From: Enteropsectra breve
Lineage: Eukaryota > Microsporidia
NCBI GenBank assembly: GCA_024243835.1
Contig: JALPMN010000635.1
Coordinates: forward strand, 1-45,490
DNA length: 45,490 nt
Direction of reading: 5' to 3'
Every line of letters starts with the position of its first letter. Positions within the stretch are counted from its first letter, which is position 1. Positions 29,042-37,952 of the stretch are shown one piece after another. The position numbers and the translations under genes are program-made. Below the pieces are notes generated by a model that did not search any database, was not told the origin of the DNA, and saw only the letters and a program-made list of their open reading frames with translations.

Positions 29042-29677
29042 ATTTTGTCGAAAATAACTGAATAACATGTTTTTTATTATTTTGATATTCTTCATCCTTT
29101 TATAAATGCATTTGAATGCAGCAAAGTTTTACTAACTAAATTGTAGATTAATTTACAAAAGAATAGCATTATAGAAGAGAGTTTCGTACATTTTATACTT
29201 GCTCTAGTTTATTGAGGCAAGCGTATTTGAAAGTATCCTGTGCGGCTTATAAGCAGCATAAAAATTTTTTTCAATGTTTTGATGTACTCGTTGTGCTGTA
29301 AGATGTGCTTGCTGTAATTTGCAAGAACAGATACCGATTAAAAACTTGTTTCTAATCGAATAAAATAATAAATGAAAGTTTTTAAGCATGGAAAACCAGC
29401 TTAATATTATTCAATGAGCAAAGCACTTATGTCAGCGGTTTTAATATGAAATTTCAAGTCTCCAAATATGCCTGTATAAATAACTCGTAGCCTTACATGT
29501 AAAGCCACACTAGCCTTAATGTAACATCAAATGGCATATAAATGAGCACAAAGTGTTCGCTGATAAGTACCTTGTTTAAAGCATATTTTTAGCCTTGGAC
29601 TGCTGGTTTAATATTAAACTGAAAAAATTGTAGTTTTTATGCATAAAATGTGGCAGATACAAAAATAAATTTTTTTG
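29042..29677. other. intergenic region, no firm gene
   Basis: AT-rich. A 61-codon ORF on the minus strand (29204-29389) begins after TTTTCCATG but has no recognisable features. No tRNA was seen. Confidence 0.4.
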
Positions 29678-29680
29678 CCC
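29678..29680 (+). promoter_or_regulatory. CCC start signal of 29683 gene
   Basis: A T-run, then GCCCATATG. It sets the start at 29683, 11 codons into the open frame, which itself begins with GTG. Confidence 0.55.
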
Positions 29681-29682
29681 AT

Positions 29683-30096
29683 ATGGGAGAATTCTCAAAT
29701 GCAGCAGCCCCTCACAGTGAATGGATGAACCAAACTATTATACAGAGCACTGATAAAGGCCCCATATGCTGTGAGATGAGCATAATTAACAGCAATGAGC
29801 AAATATTATACAGCCGTTGTTTTCCTAATATAATAACTTTTCAGTGCATGGCCGATGAAAATGCTTGTATCGAGCACGAATATCCAATGCATTTAATTTT
29901 AGAAAGCTGTGGCATTACTGGCCATGCCATTTCGATAAAAGCAGCCCGAGTGCCTGAAAACACTGTATTGTTGAAATGTTTTGCCTCCTTTATCAATCAT
30001 TTTATCACAGAGTACAAAATAGAGATTTTGGAGTCGGAGAGCTATGTTACTGCAGTTAACAGCATGGGCTTGACAGTATATAAAATGGCGAAGTAA
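29683..30096 (+). CDS. hypothetical protein, 137 aa
   Basis: Soluble protein from the CCC-supported ATG (MGEFSNAAAPHSEW). It has five cysteines that are scattered rather than paired (ICCEM, SRCFP, FQCM, NACIE, ESCGI, LKCFA give single or adjacent Cys without CxxC). Strand-like stretches (CEMSIINSNEQILYSRCF; YPMHLILESCGI) alternate with one amphipathic helix (TVLLKCFASFINHFITEY, about 99-116), and a strand-rich end follows (SYVTAVNSMGLTVYKM). It has no membrane segment or signal peptide. The small alpha/beta layout could be a longin-, roadblock- or proteasome-chaperone-like fold, but that is a guess; I do not recognise the family. The good start signal and intact frame support a real gene. Confidence 0.6.
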   Translation: MGEFSNAAAPHSEWMNQTIIQSTDKGPICCEMSIINSNEQILYSRCFPNIITFQCMADENACIEHEYPMHLILESCGITGHAISIKAARVPENTVLLKCFASFINHFITEYKIEILESESYVTAVNSMGLTVYKMAK

Positions 30097-30781
30097 ACAA
30101 AAATGCAGCATTACCTGAATTATTAAACTATGCTTAAACAAGATGTCTCTGACAAATAAAGTGTGCCTAAAGCCTATGACAGTACATTTATGCGATCATG
30201 AAGTTCCCTTTTAAAGGAGCAACTTAGGCAATTTAGAACTTCAAAATTTGGTCCATAAAACCGTTTTCTTTGCGGTCACAAAAAGTGCATAGTGTCGCTG
30301 AAACTCTAGTAAAATGTTTTGAAATCAAAAGTTTCTTCAAATAAGTTCGTTTTCAAGTTAATGATAGATTAGCCATGATTATTTGATTAAATTTACAAAT
30401 CATGGCAAGCACTGATATTCTTATTTGTTTATATGCAGCAGACTTAAACTTAGTTTGGCGAAGCAACGCATAGTTCCAACACACTATTCAAAAGTAATTT
30501 TAGAAAATGTGCAAGTCTAAAAAAATACATTTGGTTGTATAATGGACTTCGTACCAGCTCTTTCCCAGCATAAAGACTACATAAAGTTGTCATCCAGTAT
30601 TATGCTGCTTAATAGGTAAATTAAAATTAGCGCATCTGCTATACACGTTCAGATGAATTAAACATAGTGTTAGGCTCTTGAACAGAATTATAAGGTCTGC
30701 CAACACCTACAACCTGACGCAAATGTCGTTTTTATGTTTAAACCAGCAATAAATAGACCCTTTACTATAAATAATTAGAAT
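30097..30781. other. convergent intergenic region with inverted repeat
   Basis: No gene was recognised. It contains a perfect 9-bp inverted repeat at 30372-30380 and 30398-30406. It separates the 3' ends of the 29683 gene and the exportin. Confidence 0.5.
30372..30406. repeat. inverted repeat, 9-bp arms
   Basis: GCCATGATT and its exact reverse complement AATCATGGC, separated by 17 AT-rich bases that can add further pairs. It is a possible hairpin in a 3' intergenic region. Confidence 0.85.
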
Positions 30782-32944
30782 TTAATTCATATCAATTACG
30801 GGGCTGTTAGAGCTGTCAATAAAACTGCTGTCTGATTTATTTGTGGACAAAAAATTTTGCTTGGTTATTTTGTTGGTGTTTTCGTATAGTCTGTTTAGTG
30901 TTTTGACCTTGTAGTCCTTTATTAGATTTCTTACAATGTTCTGGGCTGTTTTCTTGTTGCTTTTCCCAATATTGTTTTTTGCTGCAACGCACTTACTGAT
31001 TTCCAGTCCAATAATCTCTGAGAACGCCTCTGGCCCATCAGGCTGATACATGCAGCATGTAAGGGACGAGGATATCTGTGGCTGGGAATCAACAAGGGAT
31101 GCTGTCGTGTAGGCACTGATTAAAAAATATACCGCCTTTCTTGTGTTATAGCTTCCACGGTAGTTGTTGAAAATACTCAGGATTTTGTTGAGAATAAGAG
31201 TGTAGTCGATTTGCACAAGATCCATTAAGAGATCAATCATCCCCTCCTCTGCTATCTTTGACTCGAAAATAGTCAGGAGGCTCTTCAGTGACTGGTAGTA
31301 TTCCCTGTGGTTCGTGATCGTGTTCCACTCGGTGATAAAGCACAGCACTTCTTTCTCGACAAATGGGCGATAGACCGAAAGATGAGGCAGAAGATCATTG
31401 TTGAAGCAACAGAGATCCATGAATGGATATTTGTCGATCTTTTGGTAAATATCCTCCAGAATAAAACTGGGAATTGAACCGAATCTTTCCAGGATTGCAA
31501 AGCAGCGGTCAAAAGGAGCATTCTGGAGAAAAAGCTTGTAAAACGCCTCTTTGTAGATGGCATAGCTGCTGTAGTCTTTTTTCAAAAAATAGTACAAAAG
31601 GAGCACATCTCGCATCTCCCAGTGCTCCTTGGTAAATGCATGTCTGTAGCCCAAGCGCACCATGCACTCAGCATATATTTCGACTGCAGTGATGCATCCC
31701 TGCTCAGCCAGCTTAGCAAGTGTCATGAGCTCTTCCTGCGCAAACTCGTGCTTTGACAAAATTTGAATTGCGAGACGCACTGCATCTTTGTCTTGCAGAT
31801 TTAAAGTCTTCACAAGGGCAGGCGTTTCAAGATCCTGCTGGAGGGAGCTCTGCAGGCAGTTGAGAAAGGGAGATCCAAAAGCAATCTTTGGCACATATTT
31901 CTGTACTTTGTAAATTTTATTCAGCAGATTCGTTGATATCTTGTTCGGCAGAATTCTTTCGTTGCTACGCAGAAATTCCAGCACTGTTTCTGAATGATTC
32001 TTTGCAACCACCGAGTAAAAGCCAAATACATAGCTCTCAACCTCAGACTTTTGCTCGTCCTCCAGGCCCACAAAGACACGTGTTACCTCCTGCAGCACAG
32101 GTGGCACCATGCTTGCATTTGCACTGCTCGATAGAATCTTGCCCCAGAAATCCAAGGCAGACACAAAGCACTCCTCGGAGTCATCAATAGCCTTGTACAC
32201 GTAGCTGTAAATTTTATCAATATTTGCGATATTCCTCAACTTGCTAGTAGTCAGAACCTGCAAAATCGAAACATCGACCGGCAGTTCATCTAAAATAAGC
32301 GCAAGATCTTCCATGCTAATAAAAGACGCCCCCTCTGAGACAAAATCAATCACCTCGTCAGGACAGGTCCCTGCGCTTTTGAAAACAATCCCAAAGTCAA
32401 AATTTTTGGGAACAATTTTTAAGAGCTCTGTGTATATCGGAATTATGTATTTTGCAAAACTGTCATTAAACTTTTGCAGAAGCTCCTTGTAGATAAGGCC
32501 AATAGCCTTTTTTAGTTCTTCACGGCGCTTCTCGTCAATATCGCTGCTGGTATTTATTTTCTCAAGAAACATGTGGAATATTAAATAACCCTCCTTCGTG
32601 TTCAGCCGCTCCGCAACATCATTCAGAAAATTAGGTAGCTGCAGAGGCCAGCAGTAGAGTGCCAGCAAGCTGTAGACATCAAGCAGCTGGTTTAACTGAC
32701 ATGTTTTCATATAGCCAGTGACAAAGTTAATCTCATCGCTCAGCTGAGATGTGGCTGCTAGTTTTTTGATCCTTAATTCGAGTATTTTGCAAACGTAAAA
32801 CTGCACAGTGGGGCTTTTGGAGGTGCTCAGCTCAACGACGGTTGTCAAGTCTGCTCCGCAAACAATTCGTTGGACTTCCTCCTCTATCTTGGCAATGAGA
32901 CTGGGGTCGCTTGCTAGTCCTTTTAAGAGTTGTTCTAGCTCCAT
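30782..32944 (-). CDS. exportin-like karyopherin beta
   Basis: 720 aa from ATG 32944 (MELEQLLKGL), supported by CCC 3 bases upstream and an AAAATTTT box. The N-terminus matches the exportin-1/5-type domain: SPTVQFYVCKILELRIKKL (about 44-62), then LLALYCWPLQLPNFLNDV (about 90-107, cf. WPxxWPxFLxDL) and SSDIDEKRREELKKAI (about 131-146). The last block resembles XPO5's PPQRRRDIQQTL. The remainder is HEAT-like helices without other clear motifs, ending in a Ser/Asn-rich tail. It would export cargo from the nucleus with Ran-GTP. The family is fairly sure; the paralog (Msn5/XPO5 rather than CRM1 or Los1) is a weak call. Crm1 is unlikely, since it is longer and much more conserved. Confidence 0.68.
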   Translation of the reverse strand: MELEQLLKGLASDPSLIAKIEEEVQRIVCGADLTTVVELSTSKSPTVQFYVCKILELRIKKLAATSQLSDEINFVTGYMKTCQLNQLLDVYSLLALYCWPLQLPNFLNDVAERLNTKEGYLIFHMFLEKINTSSDIDEKRREELKKAIGLIYKELLQKFNDSFAKYIIPIYTELLKIVPKNFDFGIVFKSAGTCPDEVIDFVSEGASFISMEDLALILDELPVDVSILQVLTTSKLRNIANIDKIYSYVYKAIDDSEECFVSALDFWGKILSSSANASMVPPVLQEVTRVFVGLEDEQKSEVESYVFGFYSVVAKNHSETVLEFLRSNERILPNKISTNLLNKIYKVQKYVPKIAFGSPFLNCLQSSLQQDLETPALVKTLNLQDKDAVRLAIQILSKHEFAQEELMTLAKLAEQGCITAVEIYAECMVRLGYRHAFTKEHWEMRDVLLLYYFLKKDYSSYAIYKEAFYKLFLQNAPFDRCFAILERFGSIPSFILEDIYQKIDKYPFMDLCCFNNDLLPHLSVYRPFVEKEVLCFITEWNTITNHREYYQSLKSLLTIFESKIAEEGMIDLLMDLVQIDYTLILNKILSIFNNYRGSYNTRKAVYFLISAYTTASLVDSQPQISSSLTCCMYQPDGPEAFSEIIGLEISKCVAAKNNIGKSNKKTAQNIVRNLIKDYKVKTLNRLYENTNKITKQNFLSTNKSDSSFIDSSNSPVIDMN

Positions 32945-32947
32945 GAA

Positions 32948-32950
32948 GGG
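32948..32950 (-). promoter_or_regulatory. CCC start signal of exportin
   Basis: The minus strand reads an AAAATTTTTT box, then CCCTTCATG. It selects the ATG at 32944 over the hydrophobic upstream extension. Confidence 0.55.
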
Positions 32951-33948
32951 AAAAAATTTTCTGAAAATAATAAAGTAATAAAATAGATTCAATAGATAGC
33001 GTATTCATAGACTTACACTGAAATGTATTAGCTCTACAAATATCTGGGTGCTAAGTAAATTTAAAAGCCCTGTGCATGCAGAAAAATTTTTGTAGGAAAA
33101 ATTAAGCTTTTGCCATAATAATTTATTTTATAAGGAAGCGCTCGTTTTGTATAAACAGAAGTCAAAATAATGATTTATTCCAAAAAAATTTATCTTATCG
33201 GATAATAAAATCGATTGTATGCTGGCCGCATGGATAAAGACCTTGCTACAACGTCATTCCTTGTGAAAACTTTGAACCGAGCAATCAGTTCTGACCACAA
33301 TATGAATTGTAGCCCTAAAATTAATACTCGCCATTTAAAGAGCCCCATAGCATGATGGCAACAGTGCATTTCAAAATAGATGCATTTTTAAGCAATGAAC
33401 ACAAACGTATAGCAGGGTATGTTGTTATTTAAAGCCTGTCTCATTCCAAGTGTGTTAGCAATATGCTTGTACTTCTAATAAAACCCTTGCGGTCATAAAA
33501 ATTATAAAACCGCTCAGCCCTTTTTAATACTAAATCTCAATCTAAGAACCAAACTGCATTCTATAGTATCCATGAGTACAAGACTGAGCTTAAAATCATG
33601 CTTTAACAAGATGCTTCTTGAGATTTACTTTTGAACGCCTCTTTAAATAAAGTATGATCTAATGCCACTACAAAAACTTTGCGTGATGTTCATCTATTTT
33701 AATAAATACATCCTTGTTATTTTTATTTTTTCCTATCACCTGAACATGAGCATTGTACGCTTTTTGCGAAAACAGAATGATACTTTGAGCCAATCAGCTA
33801 GCCTGAATAGTGTGAATATAATAAATTTTGGCCGAAATGGAAGCTTAGCTAAAACGTATCTGTAAAGTAGCAAACAATAATCATCAAATTTTACTAATTT
33901 TAAATATCAAGATAAACGCGAAGTTGTCGAAGAAATTTAAATTTTTAA
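32951..33948. other. long intergenic region, no firm gene
   Basis: About 1 kb between the exportin start and the end of eRF1. AT-rich. A 41-codon ORF at 33230-33355 and a 67-codon ORF at 33662-33865 have no start signal or recognisable motif. No tRNA was seen. Confidence 0.45.
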
Positions 33949-35115
33949 TTAAAAAATGTCCTCATCACCAGAAAATGAGCTTAATTCTTGCTCATCATAG
34001 TCTGCCATATCCACCTTGTAGCGAAGCATACCGCCTATGCCTCCGAATCCTTCTATAAATTGTGCACCCTCGCTTGTGAGATCGCTTACCAGGACAAGCT
34101 GGCATCCGTAATTTTTGTAATTTTCAGCAATCCAGTCGACAAACGGCTCGCCGTTATATTCAAGATCAAGATTGTCCCACACTATCAGTGTTTCTACACT
34201 GCCTGACTCGAGACACCCCATGGTGCCAGAAAGGCCATAGCAGAAGATTCCTGTGTTCATGTTTATCTCATATAAAAATGCCTGCAGTATTTTTTTCTCT
34301 TTTGCAAACTTCACATCCTTCAGCGCCTCACCACATAGCTCGATTGCCTGGTTAAGGCCGTTTTTCCCGCCATAATTTGTATCAACGGTCTTGATCACCA
34401 TAAGCCTTGCATCGATAAATGGGATCAGCTCATTCTTTAAATCAGAGTGTCCTGCCAGAATAATTCCCTCAACATTCGATATCGAGTTTGTTATGTAGAG
34501 ATTGGTTATTAGTTCTGCAACTCTTTTGACGTAAGCAAGTCTTTTTTCAACCCTGATACGGCCAAATCTCGCCGAACTCTGTCCTCCTCTGCCATGCTTT
34601 TTGGGAAGATCAACAGAAATGCTTTGCAATATCCGCTGTGTGTTTCCCTGCAGCGTTGCAAAAAGGGTTCCGTGTCCGTCGATCACAACAAACCCATATT
34701 TTGCGTCATCTTCAAAAAGTGAAAGCAAGTCATTGACATGAAATCTACTGTCACACATGTACAAACTCGTATTGATTGGCTTGATGGGCTCAATGGCTTG
34801 GTTTATTTTTCTTTCCTTATTGTCATCTGTCATGACTGTTCCAACATAAATTGCAAGCCCGTTCTTGGGCGTTTTGGTGATCATTTTCAGTTTTTGCACT
34901 GCAGAGGTAATCGCACCCAAGACGCTCAGACGATTTACCCTGGACTTAATATTTGTGGCCGTACCATACTCGTCGGTGAGAAGCTTGGACACGCGGCAAA
35001 GCTGTTCTTTCGGCGGTATGATTAGAGAGATCATGCTTGTTCCATTTCCTTTGGCATCGCGCAGATATTTTAGCAATTTCTTCTGTCTGAAAATTTCTAC
35101 ATCATCTACTTCCAT
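33949..35115 (-). CDS. SUP45: eukaryotic peptide chain release factor 1 (eRF1)
   Basis: 388 aa against 437 in yeast and human. Domain 1 has GTATNIKSRVNRLSVLGAI (51-69), with the NIKS stop-codon loop; the usual TASNIKS is TATNIKS. The YxCxxxF motif is intact as YMCDSRF (119-125). Domain 2 has GRGGQSSARFGRIR with the GGQ tripeptide (177-179) that triggers peptide release. Domain 3 is shortened: the chain ends soon after GGIGGMLRYKVD with an acidic tail (about 370-388), as in other eRF1s that bind eRF3. Domain 1 resembles standard-code eRF1s, consistent with all three stop codons being in use here. The ATG at 35115 follows TCCATCGG and an AT-rich box. Confidence 0.95.
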   Translation of the reverse strand: MEVDDVEIFRQKKLLKYLRDAKGNGTSMISLIIPPKEQLCRVSKLLTDEYGTATNIKSRVNRLSVLGAITSAVQKLKMITKTPKNGLAIYVGTVMTDDNKERKINQAIEPIKPINTSLYMCDSRFHVNDLLSLFEDDAKYGFVVIDGHGTLFATLQGNTQRILQSISVDLPKKHGRGGQSSARFGRIRVEKRLAYVKRVAELITNLYITNSISNVEGIILAGHSDLKNELIPFIDARLMVIKTVDTNYGGKNGLNQAIELCGEALKDVKFAKEKKILQAFLYEINMNTGIFCYGLSGTMGCLESGSVETLIVWDNLDLEYNGEPFVDWIAENYKNYGCQLVLVSDLTSEGAQFIEGFGGIGGMLRYKVDMADYDEQELSSFSGDEDIF

Positions 35116-35724
35116 CCGATGGATAATTTTTTAAAATATTTTTAATGCGATTATATGGGATCTAGAAGGATCTGTTGCGCAGGATGGAATACTTGTAAAG
35201 CATGTTCCCGTTGCATTTCATTGCGCAAATATATTTAGGTAGCCTTGTACATAAACATGGCGACTAGATTAAAAGTCAGTTTTTGATTTTGCCAATAATC
35301 GCAGCTGTATGTAGCTTAATGTATTGCAATGGCACTTAGCCTTGTGTGGAGCATCATTAAACATTATAAACAAATGTCTCTGCGATTCACCAAAATAGTA
35401 GTTCTCTTATACTTTGTAAGGAAGTAAGAGCAATAATTGATACAAATACATCAAATCATACGCCGTTGAAAAAAGCTTATAAAATAAAATGAGGCGTAAA
35501 GATAGCACTATCAATGTCCAGCTTTTAGATTATTTGCTGTATTAAGAGTCTCGCGTATCATGCTTTTCATATGCACCAGTTTTTGATACAAAATTGCCTT
35601 ATTGCGATTTTACGTGATTCTCACGTTTAATACGAATAGTCTTATGTAAGTAACCCAAATATTAAGTTTTCTTATAGCTCTGACAATGTAAATGTATTAA
35701 CACCTAGCCTATTTTCTTCAGTTG
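35116..35724. other. divergent intergenic region
   Basis: Upstream of eRF1 (minus) and the small lysine-rich gene (plus). AT-rich. A perfect 6-bp hairpin, ACGTGA-TTC-TCACGT, lies at 35612-35626. No gene was recognised. Confidence 0.45.
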
Positions 35725-36120
35725 ATGTTAAATCGCAAAACAAGCCCTTTTATAGCGGATTCTTTTTTAATTAACAGACCCAAAGTAATCGGCACAGCAA
35801 GGATGCTCATCGCCATTATCCATTGTGCTGATAAAATGAAAAATTTTATAGATCTCATGAGAAGCACAAACACCGGAGAAGAAGAAGTAAAGAAGCCAAA
35901 AAAGAATGGAATGAAGAATATGAAAAAGCTAGCTAATTTTTATGAGGGAGAAATGTCTCTCAGTAAAAAAGCCTCAAGTTTACTCAGCAATCTGCAAGTA
36001 AGTATCATAGGGTATGCAATGTCCAATTTGAAGAAGCAAGAAAATAAGAGTGCTGCAATATTCGACATTTTTGAGAGTTTAAATTACACTACTCTTGTTT
36101 CTAAAAGAAACGAGCCCTAG
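35725..36120 (+). CDS. hypothetical lysine-rich small protein, possible histone fold
   Basis: 131 aa from ATG 35725; a later ATG (MKNFIDLMRS, 36 codons in) is an equally possible start. The middle is very basic (EEEVKKPKKNGMKNMKKL). It is followed by a long amphipathic helix (MSLSKKASSLLSNLQVSIIGYAMSNL) and then KSAAIFDIFESLNYTTLVSK, which together resemble helix 2 and helix 3 of a histone fold (DVFxALxxLxFxxLV). Helix 1 is not clear. If real, it would be a DNA-bound or histone-fold partner protein. It has no CCC signal, and the first 35 residues look less convincing than the rest. Chance is not excluded, but the regular helix pattern argues for a gene. Confidence 0.42.
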   Translation: MLNRKTSPFIADSFLINRPKVIGTARMLIAIIHCADKMKNFIDLMRSTNTGEEEVKKPKKNGMKNMKKLANFYEGEMSLSKKASSLLSNLQVSIIGYAMSNLKKQENKSAAIFDIFESLNYTTLVSKRNEP

Positions 36121-36881
36121 GAGATGGGTCACTACGTCCACATTACTGCCTATCCAAGTAAGGATTTGTGTTTTAGTAAATCAATTGAAATATGAAAATA
36201 TACTCAGTGCTCACTTAATTTGTACTGGTATAATGCATTAATCTTATTGCAAAATGATATTAACTATATAATAAATCGAATGACATAAAGGGAGTTAGTT
36301 TTTAGTAATTTTCATTTAATTTAATGGTGCCTGTTTTTATTACTGTAAAGGGGTAATGCCAAATATGAATAAGCTTATAATTTCAATAGAGCGAATTTAA
36401 AGAGCAGCGTGCTCTTTGACTCTATAGCATTCTTTCACTCCAAAGAAGTTATAGAAGGAACAAAGGCATTCGGTAAATAAAAGTTTCCAATACTGCCTTT
36501 AAATTACGATAAAAATACTGGATTCCAGGCACCTGGCCCCAATTGTGCAAAGATGTAAACTTTCGATACCCTATTGTATCCCGTTTAACTGTTGAATGTA
36601 GAATAAATCAAGACTAATTGCTTGATTCAATGATGGCCGGCAGAGACAGTAGTATTAAAAACATTTTTCCAAATCAATCAAAACACATTCTTGGTCTTTA
36701 TATTATGCTGAATGGATGGCCGCAAAGCAGCTGCGGGGGATGCAAAATATAGCCATCATCGACAGCTCAGATAATCGTTTTTGAAATAACAAAATAGTGC
36801 AATAAAAACTATTTGCCTTGCCTACATTTATATACTCAAAAACAACTACTGTGGGACCGCTCCAGTATGTATAAAAGCTCA
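36121..36881. other. convergent intergenic region with strong hairpin
   Basis: No firm gene. A perfect 8-bp hairpin lies at 36399-36417. A 39-codon ORF at 36633-36752 has no start signal. AT-rich otherwise. Confidence 0.45.
36399..36417. repeat. perfect 8-bp hairpin, 3-base loop
   Basis: AAAGAGCA-GCG-TGCTCTTT. It is the tightest palindrome seen in the window's intergenic DNA. There is no T-run immediately after it on the plus strand. Confidence 0.9.
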
Positions 36882-37943
36882 CTACCCATTCTCAATTATT
36901 ATTCTGCAGTTTTTAAGAAGAGACTTCATATACACCATGCCGTCCAAAGGAATCGTGGTGTTAACAAATCTTATTCCTTTAATAGTGCTGGAAATCACCG
37001 AAACAAGATCATAAAAGCTTATTTTTGTAAAGTGGCATTTTTTCAGGGTCAGCCTGACTATTCCTTTGAAACATGCAGCATTAGTTGTGGTGATCGAGAG
37101 ATGCTTTGCAGACACATACCTCACCATTCGAAGTTGTGAAAGAAGGCTTTCTAAATTCATTGAAAAGGATGCAATGAACACCTCAACCCGCGACACTTCG
37201 TCAGCTGTTGAAATTGGTTGCATATTTTGGATTTGGTATGACGCTGGTGCAAGGCCGCGTGCGCAGTACCTCTGAATATCGTTGTTTTGTATGTAAGAAA
37301 AATCCTTGAGAGATAAGATTTTTACAATCCTGTAAAAGTCTACAGCAGACATAGACGTGTTTTTTATCCGTAATGAAACCAACCCACTTACTTTTAATAA
37401 CATATTTGTCATTAACAGCGATATATTTGCTGGATGACTTTCTGGAAATGTCATATTGTTGAGAGATATTGCTCTGGGCTTGCAAGTGACTAGTAGCTGT
37501 TCAAGAACTTTTAGCGGTACAGACAGAGAGTCCAGAACCAGTTTAAATACCGAAATATCAGACGTGTGCAAAAAGTCATAGCAGTTTACGTTTTTGATTA
37601 TGAGGGTGTCTAGTCGCATCCTGTTCAAGGAAGAAAGGCATATTTTTTTCGTTGTTGATATCTTCAATGTTTTTAGGCTCAAAAAGAATCGCAAATCAAG
37701 TTCAAACTTATAAATACTGTCATATTCTAAATGACTCATTCTGCACAGGCTTTCTGTAGAAAACATGCTTGTAAAATTGCTTCTCAGCATCTCTTTTTCT
37801 GCGCCATTACTAGCGACGCCAGTTCTGTCTAACAGACTCAAAATCGTGCTGTTGATTTGTAATTTTTTGCATTCTTTGCGCTTTTGGGCCAGTCTATTTT
37901 CGGGTAATGTATTTCTGCAAGAAACTTTCTTAATCCCTTGCAT
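36882..37943 (-). CDS. leucine-rich-repeat-like protein, 353 aa
   Basis: The ATG at 37943 is preceded by six Cs and three As, a strong start signal. From about residue 75 the chain shows irregular repeats of the LxxLxLxxxxx type: FFLSLKTLKIS, SLNRMRLDTLIIKN, ISVFKLVLDSLSVPLKVLEQLL, CKPRAISLNNMTF, VSGLVSLRIKNTSM, KILSLKDFSYIQNN, then SAKHLSITTTNAACFKGIVRLTLKKCHF. This fits the LRR-like proteins that microsporidia carry in lineage-specific families, whose functions are unknown. No signal peptide is evident; the N-terminus is basic. Cys and Met are scattered. It ends with DGMVYMKSLLKNCRIIIENG. I infer a protein-interaction role only. Confidence 0.6.
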   Translation of the reverse strand: MQGIKKVSCRNTLPENRLAQKRKECKKLQINSTILSLLDRTGVASNGAEKEMLRSNFTSMFSTESLCRMSHLEYDSIYKFELDLRFFLSLKTLKISTTKKICLSSLNRMRLDTLIIKNVNCYDFLHTSDISVFKLVLDSLSVPLKVLEQLLVTCKPRAISLNNMTFPESHPANISLLMTNMLLKVSGLVSLRIKNTSMSAVDFYRIVKILSLKDFSYIQNNDIQRYCARGLAPASYQIQNMQPISTADEVSRVEVFIASFSMNLESLLSQLRMVRYVSAKHLSITTTNAACFKGIVRLTLKKCHFTKISFYDLVSVISSTIKGIRFVNTTIPLDGMVYMKSLLKNCRIIIENG

Positions 37944-37946
37944 TTT

Positions 37947-37952
37947 GGGGGG
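37947..37952 (-). promoter_or_regulatory. CCCCCC start signal of LRR-like gene
   Basis: The minus strand reads CCCCCCAAAATG. It is the longest C-run at any start in the window. Confidence 0.55.

Noticed and set aside
29204..29389. 61-codon minus-strand ORF after TTTTCCATG
   Set aside because: The start context is suggestive, but the sequence is featureless and AT-driven; kept only as an intergenic note.
33230..33355. 41-codon ORF starting MDKDLATTSF
   Set aside because: Too short to judge; no CCC signal and no known small protein matches.
33662..33865. 67-codon ORF
   Set aside because: No start signal and no recognisable feature.
36633..36752. 39-codon ORF starting MAGRDSSIKN
   Set aside because: No start signal or motif; likely chance.
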